This document shows positions 6,123 to 13,904 of a stretch of 18,922 nt of DNA, one piece after another. The DNA is from an uncultured Eubacteriales bacterium. Its GTDB lineage: Bacteria > Bacillota > Clostridia > Oscillospirales > Oscillospiraceae. The DNA is taken from contig ONVR01000199.1 in NCBI GenBank assembly GCA_900321335.1, positions 1-18,922 of the forward strand, written 5' to 3'. Each line of letters starts with the position of its first letter. Within the stretch, counting starts at the first letter, position 1. The notes beneath the pieces were generated by a model. The model did no database searches and had not been told where the DNA came from. It was given only the letters and a program-made list of their open reading frames with translations. A program made the translations under genes and the position numbers.

Positions 6123-7364
6123 TTACGCAATCCCGAAATAATTGTTCCGGTACTTTTTGGGGCTTGTGCCCGTCTCTTTTTTGAACACCTTGGTAAAGTA
6201 GCTCTGATCTTTGAAGCCGCACTGCATGGCGATGGCAGAGATGCTGATGCTGTTTTCCGTCAGCAGCCGCTTGCTCTTTTCGATGCGCACCTTTGTGATA
6301 TACTCCGTCAGGCTGATGCCCGTCTCCTCCTTGAACATACTGCTCAAATAGGATTTGCTCAGATAGACCTCACGGGCCAGCGCATCCAGAGAGAGCTTTT
6401 CGTTGCAGTTGCGCTTGATATAGTTTGTAACCTTGAATACCACGTCAGAGTGCTTGACCTGGGCCAGATCAAAGGCCTGGATAATGAATCTGCGGACGAT
6501 ATCCGACATCCACACCGCCAGCTGATCAATGTCATTGCCGCGCTCAATCTGACGGATATAGCCTTCCGACAGGCGAAACACCTCACTGGTATCGGCGCCG
6601 GCCTCAATGGTCGCGCGGGACAGAACCACCAAAAGCTCCAGCATCCGGGCTTTCACGGAGTTGATATCATAATTGCTGTATACGTAGATATGCGCCAGCA
6701 TCTCGTTGAGCATTTCCAGCGCCGTATTTTTCTCCCCCCGGAGAAAGGCTGCGCGAAGGCCCTTTTCAAACTCCAGCAGAGAATCCGCATTCTGGGCAGA
6801 GGTATCCTCATAGTAGTCTTTTGCGATATAGATCTCCTTGAGGATCTTCTCCTGATCGAATATCAGATTGCGGTACTTCTGCTCCTCGACCCCGGAGATC
6901 TCTGAACAGACGCAGGTCAAGATTTCGGAAATATGATAGACCTCCTGGGTGGAGTACGTTTTGATGTTCTTGATATCCTCCGCCATTTCCTGGTCCGGCA
7001 GATCAAAAAGCACGTCCTGATGATCCCCCATGACCAGAGGACCGATCACGATGCCGCCGGTCAGAGAACTGAACTCGTCGATGAGGGACGCGGCGATAAA
7101 GACCAGACCCATGGGACAGTAATAGATGTACTTCCCATTCCAGCGGTGGGCCTCATTACAGCCATAGAGCCGGGTGGTAAGCTCATCTTTCAGATCCGGA
7201 TCCTTATGGTACTTACATTTCGTACAGAAATCGTCGCCGTTTTCATCCCGCAGGTAGCAGGGAGGTTCATTTGCAGGCAGATCGATGATGCTGCAGGGAA
7301 CCTTCAGCAGCTCGGAAAAGTGGCGCTGATATTTTTCACATTTATCACGCAGCTGTGGGGTCAT
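6123..7364 (-). CDS. PocR-type sensory domain fused to an AraC-family DNA-binding domain
   Basis: A 413-residue transcription regulator. Residues about 5-165 match the PocR ligand-binding domain: LPANEPPCYLRD (29-40), a C47xxC50 pair, YGCNEAHRW (67-75) and YYCPMGLVF (81-89), followed by GGIVIGPLVMG (103-113). About 170-300 is a helical linker. Residues about 310-408 hold the two helix-turn-helix motifs of AraC/XylS regulators, ending with AMQCGFKDQSYFTKVFKKETG. PocR of Salmonella senses 1,2-propanediol for the cob/pdu genes; the ligand here is unknown and no pdu, cob or glycerol genes are near. The four cysteines 47, 50, 69 and 83 could bind a metal, which is an inference. The start has AAAGGA with an 8-base spacing. 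The gene is monocistronic, with a promoter that lies inside a repeated element and suggests autoregulation. Confidence 0.9.
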   Translation of the reverse strand: MTPQLRDKCEKYQRHFSELLKVPCSIIDLPANEPPCYLRDENGDDFCTKCKYHKDPDLKDELTTRLYGCNEAHRWNGKYIYYCPMGLVFIAASLIDEFSSLTGGIVIGPLVMGDHQDVLFDLPDQEMAEDIKNIKTYSTQEVYHISEILTCVCSEISGVEEQKYRNLIFDQEKILKEIYIAKDYYEDTSAQNADSLLEFEKGLRAAFLRGEKNTALEMLNEMLAHIYVYSNYDINSVKARMLELLVVLSRATIEAGADTSEVFRLSEGYIRQIERGNDIDQLAVWMSDIVRRFIIQAFDLAQVKHSDVVFKVTNYIKRNCNEKLSLDALAREVYLSKSYLSSMFKEETGISLTEYITKVRIEKSKRLLTENSISISAIAMQCGFKDQSYFTKVFKKETGTSPKKYRNNYFGIA

Positions 7365-7407
7365 AGCGGAAATCCTTTCAGAAATCAGTTGAGCATAGCT
7401 CCCCTAA

Positions 7408-7436
7408 ATTATAATCTGAGAAGTACAAAAGTTCAA
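7408..7436 (-). promoter_or_regulatory. Promoter of the PocR-AraC regulator gene
   Basis: On the minus strand TTGAAC (7436-7431) and a perfect TATAAT (7413-7408) are spaced by 17 bases, giving a leader of about 35 bases. The -35 box and much of the spacer belong to repeat copy A. Confidence 0.82.
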
Positions 7437-7450
7437 TATAATTTTGGTAA
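7421..7450. repeat. Copy A of a repeated element upstream of the PocR-AraC gene
   Basis: AAGTACAAAA at 7421-7430 and TTTTGGTA about 11 bases later. The inner CAAAA and TTTTG are inverted, so each copy is also an imperfect palindrome. It overlaps the regulator promoter. Its partner is at 7561-7589. Confidence 0.6.
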
Positions 7451-7560
7451 TTTTTTTGTTCTCGTTTCCCTCAATACAAGCAAAATAATCTTTAAATTGT
7501 TATAAATTCCAATCAGATTCCATGAACTTTTGGCAAAAAGCCATTTTATGGTGAAAAAAA

Positions 7561-7589
7561 AAGTACAAAACCATTTACAGTTTTGGTAG
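7561..7589. repeat. Copy B of the repeated element upstream of the PocR-AraC gene
   Basis: AAGTACAAAA at 7561-7570, a 10-base spacer and TTTTGGTA, the same layout as copy A and 140 bases from it. It lies between copy A and the fba terminator, in an AT-rich intergenic region without genes. Confidence 0.6.
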
Positions 7590-7609
7590 TTTTCCAGATG
7601 CACACACGC

Positions 7610-7639
7610 AAAAAGAAACGGCGCGTAAAGCGCCGTTTC
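7610..7639 (-). terminator. Terminator of fba
   Basis: A perfect 10-base stem (GAAACGGCGC 7615-7624 with GCGCCGTTTC 7630-7639), a 5-base loop, and T5 on the minus strand (7614-7610). Confidence 0.93.
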
Positions 7640-7653
7640 CATTATCGTATGTT

Positions 7654-8589
7654 TTATGCCTTGCCGTCAGAGCCCAGGACATTTACGATCTTGTTTTTAA
7701 CGATTTCCTTCACGTATGCCCGTCCTTCCTTCAGATAAGCGCGGGGATCAAAGACTTCGGGCGCCGCGGTCAGCGCCTGTCTGACGCCTGCGGTCATACC
7801 CAGCCGGAGATCAGAGTCGATGTTGATCTTACAGACCGCCATTCTGGCCGCCTGCCGGAGCATATCCTCGGGAATGCCGATGGCGTCGGGCATCTGTCCG
7901 CCATGGCTGTTGATAATATCCACATATTTTGGCAGAACGCTGGATGCGCCGTGCAAAACAATGGGGAATCCCGGAAGCCGTTTGCCTACCTCTTCAAGAA
8001 TATCAAAACGGAGCTGGGGCTTCTGACCCGGTTTGAATTTATAGGCGCCGTGGCTGGTCCCGATTGCTATGGCAAGGGAGTCCACCCCTGTACGCGCCAC
8101 AAACTCCTCCACCTCGTCCGGACGGGTATAAGAGGAATCCTCGTCAGACACATTCACATCGTCCTCAATCCCGGCAAGGCGTCCCAGTTCCCCCTCCACT
8201 ACGACGCCGTGGTCATGGGCGTAGTCGACGACCTCACGGGTGATGCGCACATTGTCCTCAAAGCTGTGCTTGGACCCATCGATCATAACGGAGGTAAAGC
8301 CGCCGTCAATGCAGGATTTGCAGATTTCAAAGTTCTCGCCGTGGTCCAGGTGGACGCAGATGGGCAGGCCCGTGTCCGCCTCGGCGGCCTCAATGAGCTT
8401 CATCAGATACACGTGCTTGGCGTATTTTCTTGCGCCGGCGGAGACCTGAAGGATCAGGGGCGCGCTGACTTCGGCGGCCGCCTCCGTGATGCCCTGAATG
8501 ATCTCCATATTATTGACATTGAAGGCGCCGATGGCGTACCCGCCCGCGTAGGCCTTTTGGAACATTTCCACTGATGTGACGATTGGCAT
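7654..8589 (-). CDS. fba: Class II fructose-1,6-bisphosphate aldolase
   Basis: A 311-residue zinc-dependent aldolase that splits fructose 1,6-bisphosphate into glyceraldehyde 3-phosphate and dihydroxyacetone phosphate. The catalytic aspartate and a zinc ligand are in HLDHGE (Asp82, His83). Other metal ligands are Glu134 in VEGELGRL, His180 in GTSHGAYKF and His213 in VLHGASS. The phosphate-binding NINIDSDLR-type strand appears as KINIDSDLR (254-262). KFKPGQKPQLRFD and LPKYVDIINSHGG support the fructose-bisphosphate rather than the tagatose-bisphosphate branch, though the two are close. The GTG at 8598 overlaps the Shine-Dalgarno itself; AGGAG is 8 bases before the ATG at 8589, which is chosen. 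The gene is divergent from the phosphofructokinase gene, so consecutive glycolytic steps share one control region. Confidence 0.93.
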   Translation of the reverse strand: MPIVTSVEMFQKAYAGGYAIGAFNVNNMEIIQGITEAAAEVSAPLILQVSAGARKYAKHVYLMKLIEAAEADTGLPICVHLDHGENFEICKSCIDGGFTSVMIDGSKHSFEDNVRITREVVDYAHDHGVVVEGELGRLAGIEDDVNVSDEDSSYTRPDEVEEFVARTGVDSLAIAIGTSHGAYKFKPGQKPQLRFDILEEVGKRLPGFPIVLHGASSVLPKYVDIINSHGGQMPDAIGIPEDMLRQAARMAVCKINIDSDLRLGMTAGVRQALTAAPEVFDPRAYLKEGRAYVKEIVKNKIVNVLGSDGKA

Positions 8590-8620
8590 GTAAATCACTC
8601 CTTTTCATTCATGCGCCTTC

Positions 8621-8648
8621 ATTGTATCATATTTTTACCGCTTTTCAA
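8621..8648 (-). promoter_or_regulatory. Promoter of fba
   Basis: On the minus strand TTGAAA (8648-8643) and TACAAT (8626-8621) are spaced by 16 bases. Confidence 0.75.
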
Positions 8649-8659
8649 GTGGTTATAAA

Positions 8660-8688
8660 TTGATTTCATGCGGCATCTGTGCTATAGT
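8660..8688 (+). promoter_or_regulatory. Promoter of pfp
   Basis: TTGATT (8660-8665) and TATAGT (8683-8688) are spaced by 17 bases, with transcription expected near 8695. This puts the ATG at 8668 upstream of the transcript and excludes it as the start. Confidence 0.8.
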
Positions 8689-8707
8689 GAAGCCAGAAAC
8701 ATAAATC

Positions 8708-8714
8708 GGGAGGA
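8708..8714 (+). promoter_or_regulatory. Ribosome binding site deciding a TTG start for pfp
   Basis: GGGAGGA is followed by 7 bases and a TTG at 8722; no ATG or GTG in this frame lies at a usable distance. Confidence 0.78.
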
Positions 8715-8721
8715 AAGGCTT

Positions 8722-9960
8722 TTGGAGAAGATTTTGAAGGGCGCCTGTATTTTCGCCCAGTCCGGCGGACCTACCGCCGTTATAAACGCCAGCGCTTACG
8801 GCGTGATCCATACGGCGCTGGCTGATCCGAATATCACAAAGGTCTACGGCGCCGCCCATGGGATCAAGGGCGTGCTGGGAGATGAGCTGTACGACATGGA
8901 CATGGAGGATCCCGAGGAGCTGAAGCTGCTGATGCATACGCCTTCCTCAGAGCTGGGGTCCTGTCGCTATAAGATGGCGGACCCGGATAAGGACGAGACA
9001 GACTACCGGCGGATCCTGGAGGTTTTCCGGAAGCATGACGTACGGTATTTCTTCTACAACGGCGGAAACGACTCCATGGATACCTGCAACAAAATCAGCA
9101 AGTATATGCAGGCCAGCGGCTACGACTGCCGGGTGATGGGGGTTCCCAAGACCATCGACAACGACCTGTTCGGCACCGATCACTGCCCCGGCTACGGCAG
9201 CGCGGCCAAATACATTGCGACATCCGTCGCGGAGGTATACAAGGACGCCTGCGTCTATGACACCGGCACCATCGTGATTATAGAGATCATGGGCAGACAT
9301 GCCGGCTGGCTGGCCGGCGCCGCTGCCCTGGCCTGCCTTGCGGGAGCGGGGCCGGATCTGGTTTATCTGCCGGAGACGGATTTTGATATGGATGCATTTA
9401 TCGCCGACGTGAGCAGGATCTACGGGGAAAAAGGCAAATGCCTCGTGGCGGTCTCTGAGGGCATCCACTACGCCGACGGCACCTTTGTCTCCGAGGCAAA
9501 GGTCTCTGCCACAGACGGCTTCGGCCACGCCCAGCTCGGCGGTCTGGCGGCCAGGCTCGCACAGGTGGTCAAGGTCCGCACCGGTGCCAAGGTCCGCGGT
9601 ATTGAATTGAGCCTGCTGCAGCGCTGCGGAGCTCATCTGGCCTCCCAGACGGACATTGACGAGGCGTTTCTTGCCGGAAAGACGGCCGTGGAGAGCGCCG
9701 TTTCCGGCGTAACGGATAAGATGGTCGCCTTTAAGCGCGAAACGGCAGACGGGCAGTACCGCTGTGTGACGGAACTGCTGCCACTGACCGTTGTGGCCAA
9801 CACCGAGAAAAAAGTTCCCCTGAACTGGATCAACGACGCCCACAACGGCGTTACCCAGGAATTTATCGACTATGCGCTTCCCCTGATCCAAGGGGAAAAC
9901 AGCCGTGTCGTGGAAAACGGTCTGCCGCGATTTGCGCGACTGAAAAAAATCAGAGCCTGA
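8722..9960 (+). CDS. pfp: 6-phosphofructokinase, pyrophosphate-dependent type
   Basis: A 412-residue group A phosphofructokinase. It phosphorylates fructose 6-phosphate to fructose 1,6-bisphosphate, the step before the aldolase encoded divergently next to it. Sequence signs of the PPi-dependent class are Asp in the phosphoryl-donor loop (GGNDS, residues 114-118, where ATP enzymes have GGDGS) and Lys in PKTIDND (142-148, where ATP enzymes have PGTIDND). Substrate residues lie in MGRHAGW (190-196). The N-terminal donor loop is QSGGPTAVINAS (13-24). PPi use makes the reaction reversible and saves ATP; this is family knowledge, not tested here. The start is TTG at 8722, set by the Shine-Dalgarno and promoter. 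GGNDS instead of GGDDS is a small departure from the commonest motif. Confidence 0.9.
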   Translation: MEKILKGACIFAQSGGPTAVINASAYGVIHTALADPNITKVYGAAHGIKGVLGDELYDMDMEDPEELKLLMHTPSSELGSCRYKMADPDKDETDYRRILEVFRKHDVRYFFYNGGNDSMDTCNKISKYMQASGYDCRVMGVPKTIDNDLFGTDHCPGYGSAAKYIATSVAEVYKDACVYDTGTIVIIEIMGRHAGWLAGAAALACLAGAGPDLVYLPETDFDMDAFIADVSRIYGEKGKCLVAVSEGIHYADGTFVSEAKVSATDGFGHAQLGGLAARLAQVVKVRTGAKVRGIELSLLQRCGAHLASQTDIDEAFLAGKTAVESAVSGVTDKMVAFKRETADGQYRCVTELLPLTVVANTEKKVPLNWINDAHNGVTQEFIDYALPLIQGENSRVVENGLPRFARLKKIRA

Positions 9961-9964
9961 CAGC

Positions 9965-9999
9965 AAAAAATGACTCAGAGAAATCTGAGTCATTTTTTT
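9965..9999. terminator. Bidirectional terminator between pfp and ygiQ
   Basis: Arm 9965-9979 (A6 then TGACTCAGA) pairs with 9984-9998 (TCTGAGTCA then T6) across a 4-base loop, with T runs in both directions. It begins 5 bases after the pfp stop. The minus-strand ygiQ stop codon (9992-9990) lies inside the stem. Confidence 0.92.
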
Positions 10000-11888
10000 C
10001 GTCTCGTTTTTCGGGATCTGTCCTCCGGTTTTCGCTGTCGTGTCTGGCTCCCGCTCCCCTTTTGGTGCTCGGTGTGTTTGCGGGTGTCACGCTCCGGCCG
10101 GACCAGACACTGCTTGCCAAAGCCGATCAGATCCTCCCGATGGGCCTCGTGAAGGGCCTTGAGGACCAGCGCCCGTTTCTCCGGTCTGCGCCACTGGAGC
10201 AGCGCACGCTGCATGGCTTTCTCCTCCGGCGTTTTGGGAACATATACAGGCTTCATAGTCCGGGGATCGATCCCCGTGTAGTACATGCAGGTGGACAGGG
10301 TCCCCGGCGTGGGATAGAAATCCTGCACCTGCTCCGGCTGTCTGCCGGTTTGATTGAGGTACTCCGCAAGGGCAATGGCATCCTGGAGGGTGCTGCCCGG
10401 GTGAGAGGAGATGAGATACGGCACCAGATACTGCTGCTTGCTGTAACGCTCGTTAAGCGCCCGATACTGGTCCATAAACCGGTTGTACACCTCGTTATGA
10501 GGCTTTGCCATATAGTCCAGCACCTTATCGATACAGTGCTCCGGGGCAACCTTCAGCTGGCCGGAGATGTGATATTTCACAAGCTCCGCGAAAAACGCCG
10601 TGTTTTTGTCCTGCAGCAGATAATCAAACCGGATGCCCGAGCGCACAAATACTTTTTTGACCCCTGGGATCTGCCGGAGCTTCCGCAGAAGCTCCAGATA
10701 ATCGGAGTGATCCGCATCCAAATTTTTACAGGGTGTCGGCGTCAGACAGTGCCGGTCCCGGCACAGGCCGTACTGGAGCTGTTTCTGACAGGATGGGCGG
10801 CGGAAGTTCGCTGTCGGGCCTCCCACATCGTGGACGTAACCCTTGAACAGGGGATGCTTTGTCATGGCCGTAACTTCCCGAATCACGGATTCGTGGCTCC
10901 GGCTGGTGACCATGCGTCCCTGGTGAAAGGCCAGAGAACAGAAATTGCAGGCGCCGAAACAGCCCCGGTTGTGGATCACGGAAAAGCGCACCTCATCAAT
11001 GGCCGGCACGCCCCCCATGGCCTCGTACATGGGGTGATACTCCCGGGTATAGGGCAATTCGCTGACCCGGTCAAACTCCTCCGCAGACAGGGGCATCTGC
11101 GGAGGATTGACCACCAGATACCGGTCACCGCACTGCTGGATGATGGCCTTTCCCCGGACAGGGTCATGTTCATTGTACTGGATCCTGTTTGCCTGGGCAT
11201 ATGCGGTTTTATCCTTGACGACCTTATCATAAGGCGCACAGACGGTAAAGGGAAACCGGCACACATCCATAGAGTCACACAAAAAGCCTGTGCCGCGTAT
11301 ATCGGTCAGGCTTTCCGGTTTTTCTCCTTTTTTCAGGCGATTTGCGATCTCTAATGTCGCCCGCTCCCCCATGCCGTATACGAGAAGATCCGCTCCGGCG
11401 TCCACAAGAACGGGACGGCGCACCTTGTCCTCCCAATAATCGTAATGGGCAAAGCGGCGCAGGGACGCCTCCAGTCCCCCGATGATCACGGGGATATCAC
11501 CAAAGGCTTCCCGGGCCCGGTTGGCATAGACGATGGTCGCCCGGTCCGGCCGGAGCCCGGCCCGCTTGCCGGGGGAATAAAAATCCTCGCTTCTGGGCTT
11601 TTTCGCCGCCGTATAGTGGGCAACCATGGAGTCCAGATTCCCCGCGCCGATCAGAACGCCGTAACGGGGTCTTCCCATGGCGGCAAACGCCTCGGCGCCG
11701 TGCCAGTCCGGCTGGGCAAGGACTGCCACCCGGAAGCCCGCTCCCTGCAGGACTCTGCCGATCACGGCGGCGCCGAAGCTGGGGTGATCCACATAGGCGT
11801 CTCCGGTCACCAGAAGAAAATCGTAGTAATACCACTGACGCTCTCGCATATCCTCCCGGGAAACGGGGAGAAAATCGTACGTATCCAT
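9990..11888 (-). CDS. ygiQ: YgiQ family radical SAM protein
   Basis: A 632-residue member of the YgiQ (UPF0313) family. The N-terminal part (about 1-250) is a B12-binding-like region starting MDTYDFLPVSREDMRERQ with TGDAYVDHPSFGAA (28-41). The radical SAM cluster motif is RGCFGACNFC (C310, C314, C317). GGPTANFR and CKNLDADHSDYLELLRKLR follow, then a DUF3362-like C-terminal part with FYPTPGTLSTCMYYTG. The reaction catalysed is unknown in any organism as far as I know. The last roughly 40 residues are strongly basic (RQRKPEDRSRKTRRKK at the end). The gene starts 4 bases after the stop of the phosphatase-GNAT gene without a strong Shine-Dalgarno, so it is probably translated by coupling as the last gene of the pyr operon. 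Confidence 0.93.
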   Translation of the reverse strand: MDTYDFLPVSREDMRERQWYYYDFLLVTGDAYVDHPSFGAAVIGRVLQGAGFRVAVLAQPDWHGAEAFAAMGRPRYGVLIGAGNLDSMVAHYTAAKKPRSEDFYSPGKRAGLRPDRATIVYANRAREAFGDIPVIIGGLEASLRRFAHYDYWEDKVRRPVLVDAGADLLVYGMGERATLEIANRLKKGEKPESLTDIRGTGFLCDSMDVCRFPFTVCAPYDKVVKDKTAYAQANRIQYNEHDPVRGKAIIQQCGDRYLVVNPPQMPLSAEEFDRVSELPYTREYHPMYEAMGGVPAIDEVRFSVIHNRGCFGACNFCSLAFHQGRMVTSRSHESVIREVTAMTKHPLFKGYVHDVGGPTANFRRPSCQKQLQYGLCRDRHCLTPTPCKNLDADHSDYLELLRKLRQIPGVKKVFVRSGIRFDYLLQDKNTAFFAELVKYHISGQLKVAPEHCIDKVLDYMAKPHNEVYNRFMDQYRALNERYSKQQYLVPYLISSHPGSTLQDAIALAEYLNQTGRQPEQVQDFYPTPGTLSTCMYYTGIDPRTMKPVYVPKTPEEKAMQRALLQWRRPEKRALVLKALHEAHREDLIGFGKQCLVRPERDTRKHTEHQKGSGSQTRQRKPEDRSRKTRRKK

Positions 11889-11892
11889 GGGA

Positions 11893-12993
11893 TTAAATGG
11901 AAAGGTCCTTTTCCATGGTCACACAGGTGCCGTCATCCTCTGCGATGTAGTAGTAATCCGCCTTGAAGAAGGCAATAGAGGCTTTCAGATAATCCGGCAG
12001 TACAACAGACATCTTGTCATGCCCCGCATCACGGCAGACGTTAACCGCATGGCCGATGAGCTGAACAGCCAGTCCTTTTCCCCGGTAGGTTTCGTCCAGA
12101 TAGACAAAGTTGATGCGGCCCTTCTCCGCGTCCACGTCGATGCAGCCCACCGGCTCGTCACCGATATAGCCGATCACAATGGACTTGGGGTTAAAGGCAC
12201 TGCGAACCATGGCGTCCTTCACCGTCAGATCCGTGACCTCCTTGCCGCAGAGCTTATACCAGTCCTTGAGGAACCTTACGTAGATGTCAAAGCTTGCACC
12301 GGAGATATCCGTAAAGTGCAGATTCCGATCGTCCTTATCGGAGTTCATGCGCCACCAGTTCTGGTGGGCAAAGGTGCTGATCTCCTCGGGAAGGTATTTG
12401 TTGTCCGCAAAATAGTCCACGGAAATCTGACCGTTTTCCACCTTGAGCAGGGAAACACCCGCGTTGTCGCAGTGGGGCAGCTTGGTGATTTCACTGGGGT
12501 CCATACCGTAAACGCCGCACATGAAAGCACGGATGGCATAACCGTGGGTGATGATGGCAATGGTCTTGCCGTCATTTTCCGCGGCGATCTCCTGAACCGC
12601 CTTGGTGATCCGCCGCTGAAGGGGGTAAAACCGCTCACAGCCCGTACAGTTCCATTTGGCCGGGTCGTAAAGATAATTATGGTACTGCTCAGGATCGATC
12701 CACTCCACGTCGCCCCAGGTCACGTCCTCCCAGACGCCCTGGGCGCACTCCCGCAGGGTTTTGAATATGTGCAGCGGTACTTTATGGTCCTCCGCAAGGG
12801 GCTCCGCCGTCTTTTTGGCACGGGTCAGGTCGCTGGTGTAGACGCCGTCGAGGTGGATATCCTTAAAATGTTCCACAAGCGCGTCGATCTGCATGCGGCC
12901 CCTGGGCGTCAGGTGGCTGTCGTAATGGCCGTGAACACGGCGGTAGATGTTGCCCTCGGCCTCAGCGTGCCGGATAAGATAAACATTCGTCAT
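11893..12993 (-). CDS. Histidine phosphatase domain fused to a GNAT acetyltransferase domain
   Basis: A 366-residue two-domain protein. Residues 1-200 form a histidine phosphatase (phosphoglycerate mutase-like) domain: catalytic RHAE (8-11, His9), SDLTRAKKTAEPL (54-66), the acidic residue in LREC (Glu82), and ITHGYAIRAF (148-157, His150). Residues about 205-366 form a GNAT N-acyltransferase domain: PVGCIDVD (281-288), FVYLDETYRGKGLAVQLI (296-313) with the RGKGLA acetyl-CoA loop, and a terminal YIAEDDGTCVTMEKDL strand. Neither substrate can be told from sequence. The ATG overlaps the pyrD stop by 4 bases (ATGA), so it is translated with pyrD; AGGA stands 6 bases before the start. A metabolite-phosphate housecleaning role linked to pyrimidines is a guess from position only. 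Confidence 0.9.
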   Translation of the reverse strand: MTNVYLIRHAEAEGNIYRRVHGHYDSHLTPRGRMQIDALVEHFKDIHLDGVYTSDLTRAKKTAEPLAEDHKVPLHIFKTLRECAQGVWEDVTWGDVEWIDPEQYHNYLYDPAKWNCTGCERFYPLQRRITKAVQEIAAENDGKTIAIITHGYAIRAFMCGVYGMDPSEITKLPHCDNAGVSLLKVENGQISVDYFADNKYLPEEISTFAHQNWWRMNSDKDDRNLHFTDISGASFDIYVRFLKDWYKLCGKEVTDLTVKDAMVRSAFNPKSIVIGYIGDEPVGCIDVDAEKGRINFVYLDETYRGKGLAVQLIGHAVNVCRDAGHDKMSVVLPDYLKASIAFFKADYYYIAEDDGTCVTMEKDLSI

Positions 12994-13904
12994 TTATATT
13001 CCTGAACCTTTCCTTTTAGTTCTGTTACACGGGAAATCCCTTTTTCGGTGAGATACGCCTCTATGCCGTCCCGGACCTTTATGGGCGCATAGGGATCGGC
13101 AAACATCGCCGTCCCCACGGCGATCAGATCCGCGCCGGCCAGCATCATCTCTACGGCGTCCTCCCCTTTTGCGATGCCGCCCATACCCAGAATGGGAATC
13201 TGTACGGCCCGGGCAGTCTGCCAGACCATTCGCACGGCAATGGGAAAAACGGCAGGCCCGGACAGACCGCCCGTATTGTTGTGCAAAACCGGACGCATGG
13301 TGTGAATATCGATGCGCATACCAAGCAGCGTGTTGATCAGTGAAAGGGCGTCCGCCCCGGCGTCCTGAACCGCCAGCGCAATGTCGGTAATCGAGGTGAC
13401 ATTGGGCGATAGCTTTACGATAACCGGCACGGAGGCGTGCTCCTTGACCGCTCGGGTCACCGCCCCGGCTGCGTCGCAGGAAGTGCCGAAGGCCATTCCC
13501 CCCGCCTTTACGTTGGGACAGGAGATATTGACCTCCAGAAGATCCACACCGGCCTGAGAGAGCCGCTCGGCCATATATATGTATTCCTCAACGGTATTGC
13601 CGGACATGTTTGCAATGACCTTAACGTCATGTTGGCGCAAAACGGGCAGTTCCTCTGCAATGAAGCGGTCAACCCCGGGATTCTGCAGGCCGACGCTGTT
13701 GAGAATACCGGCAGGTGTTTCGGCAATCCGGGGCGGGACGTTTCCCTGGCGCTCTTTGCAGGTCAGGCCCTTGACACAGATACCGCCCAGCTCCGACAGG
13801 TCGTAAAACTCCCCGTACTCCCGGCCGAAGCCGTAGGTGCCGGATGCCGTGACCACCGGATTTTTGAAGGTCACGCCGCAAAAATCCACATGAAGATCAG
13901 CCAT
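12990..13904 (-). CDS. pyrD: Dihydroorotate dehydrogenase B, catalytic subunit
   Basis: A 304-residue class 1B enzyme that oxidises dihydroorotate to orotate with FMN, passing electrons to NAD+ through PyrK. The catalytic cysteine is Cys129 in VNISCPNVKAGGMAFG, the class 1 marker; class 2 enzymes have serine. FMN-binding residues lie in VTASGTYGFG (18-27), NSVGLQNPG (69-77), NTLLGMRID and GMGGIAKGEDAVEMMLAGA near the C-terminus. The ATG shares one base with the pyrK stop (TAATG), with GGGAGGTGG 7 bases upstream, so the two subunits are co-translated. The length is normal for the family. Confidence 0.96.
   Translation of the reverse strand: MADLHVDFCGVTFKNPVVTASGTYGFGREYGEFYDLSELGGICVKGLTCKERQGNVPPRIAETPAGILNSVGLQNPGVDRFIAEELPVLRQHDVKVIANMSGNTVEEYIYMAERLSQAGVDLLEVNISCPNVKAGGMAFGTSCDAAGAVTRAVKEHASVPVIVKLSPNVTSITDIALAVQDAGADALSLINTLLGMRIDIHTMRPVLHNNTGGLSGPAVFPIAVRMVWQTARAVQIPILGMGGIAKGEDAVEMMLAGADLIAVGTAMFADPYAPIKVRDGIEAYLTEKGISRVTELKGKVQEYK

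Noticed and set aside
5902..6184. Plus-strand short open frames in the intergenic stretch.
   Set aside because: No Shine-Dalgarno, and they run through the hairpin and into the antisense of the PocR-AraC gene.
8668..8721. Upstream ATG start for the phosphofructokinase.
   Set aside because: It lies inside the predicted promoter spacer, upstream of the expected transcript start, and lacks a Shine-Dalgarno; the TTG at 8722 has a good one.
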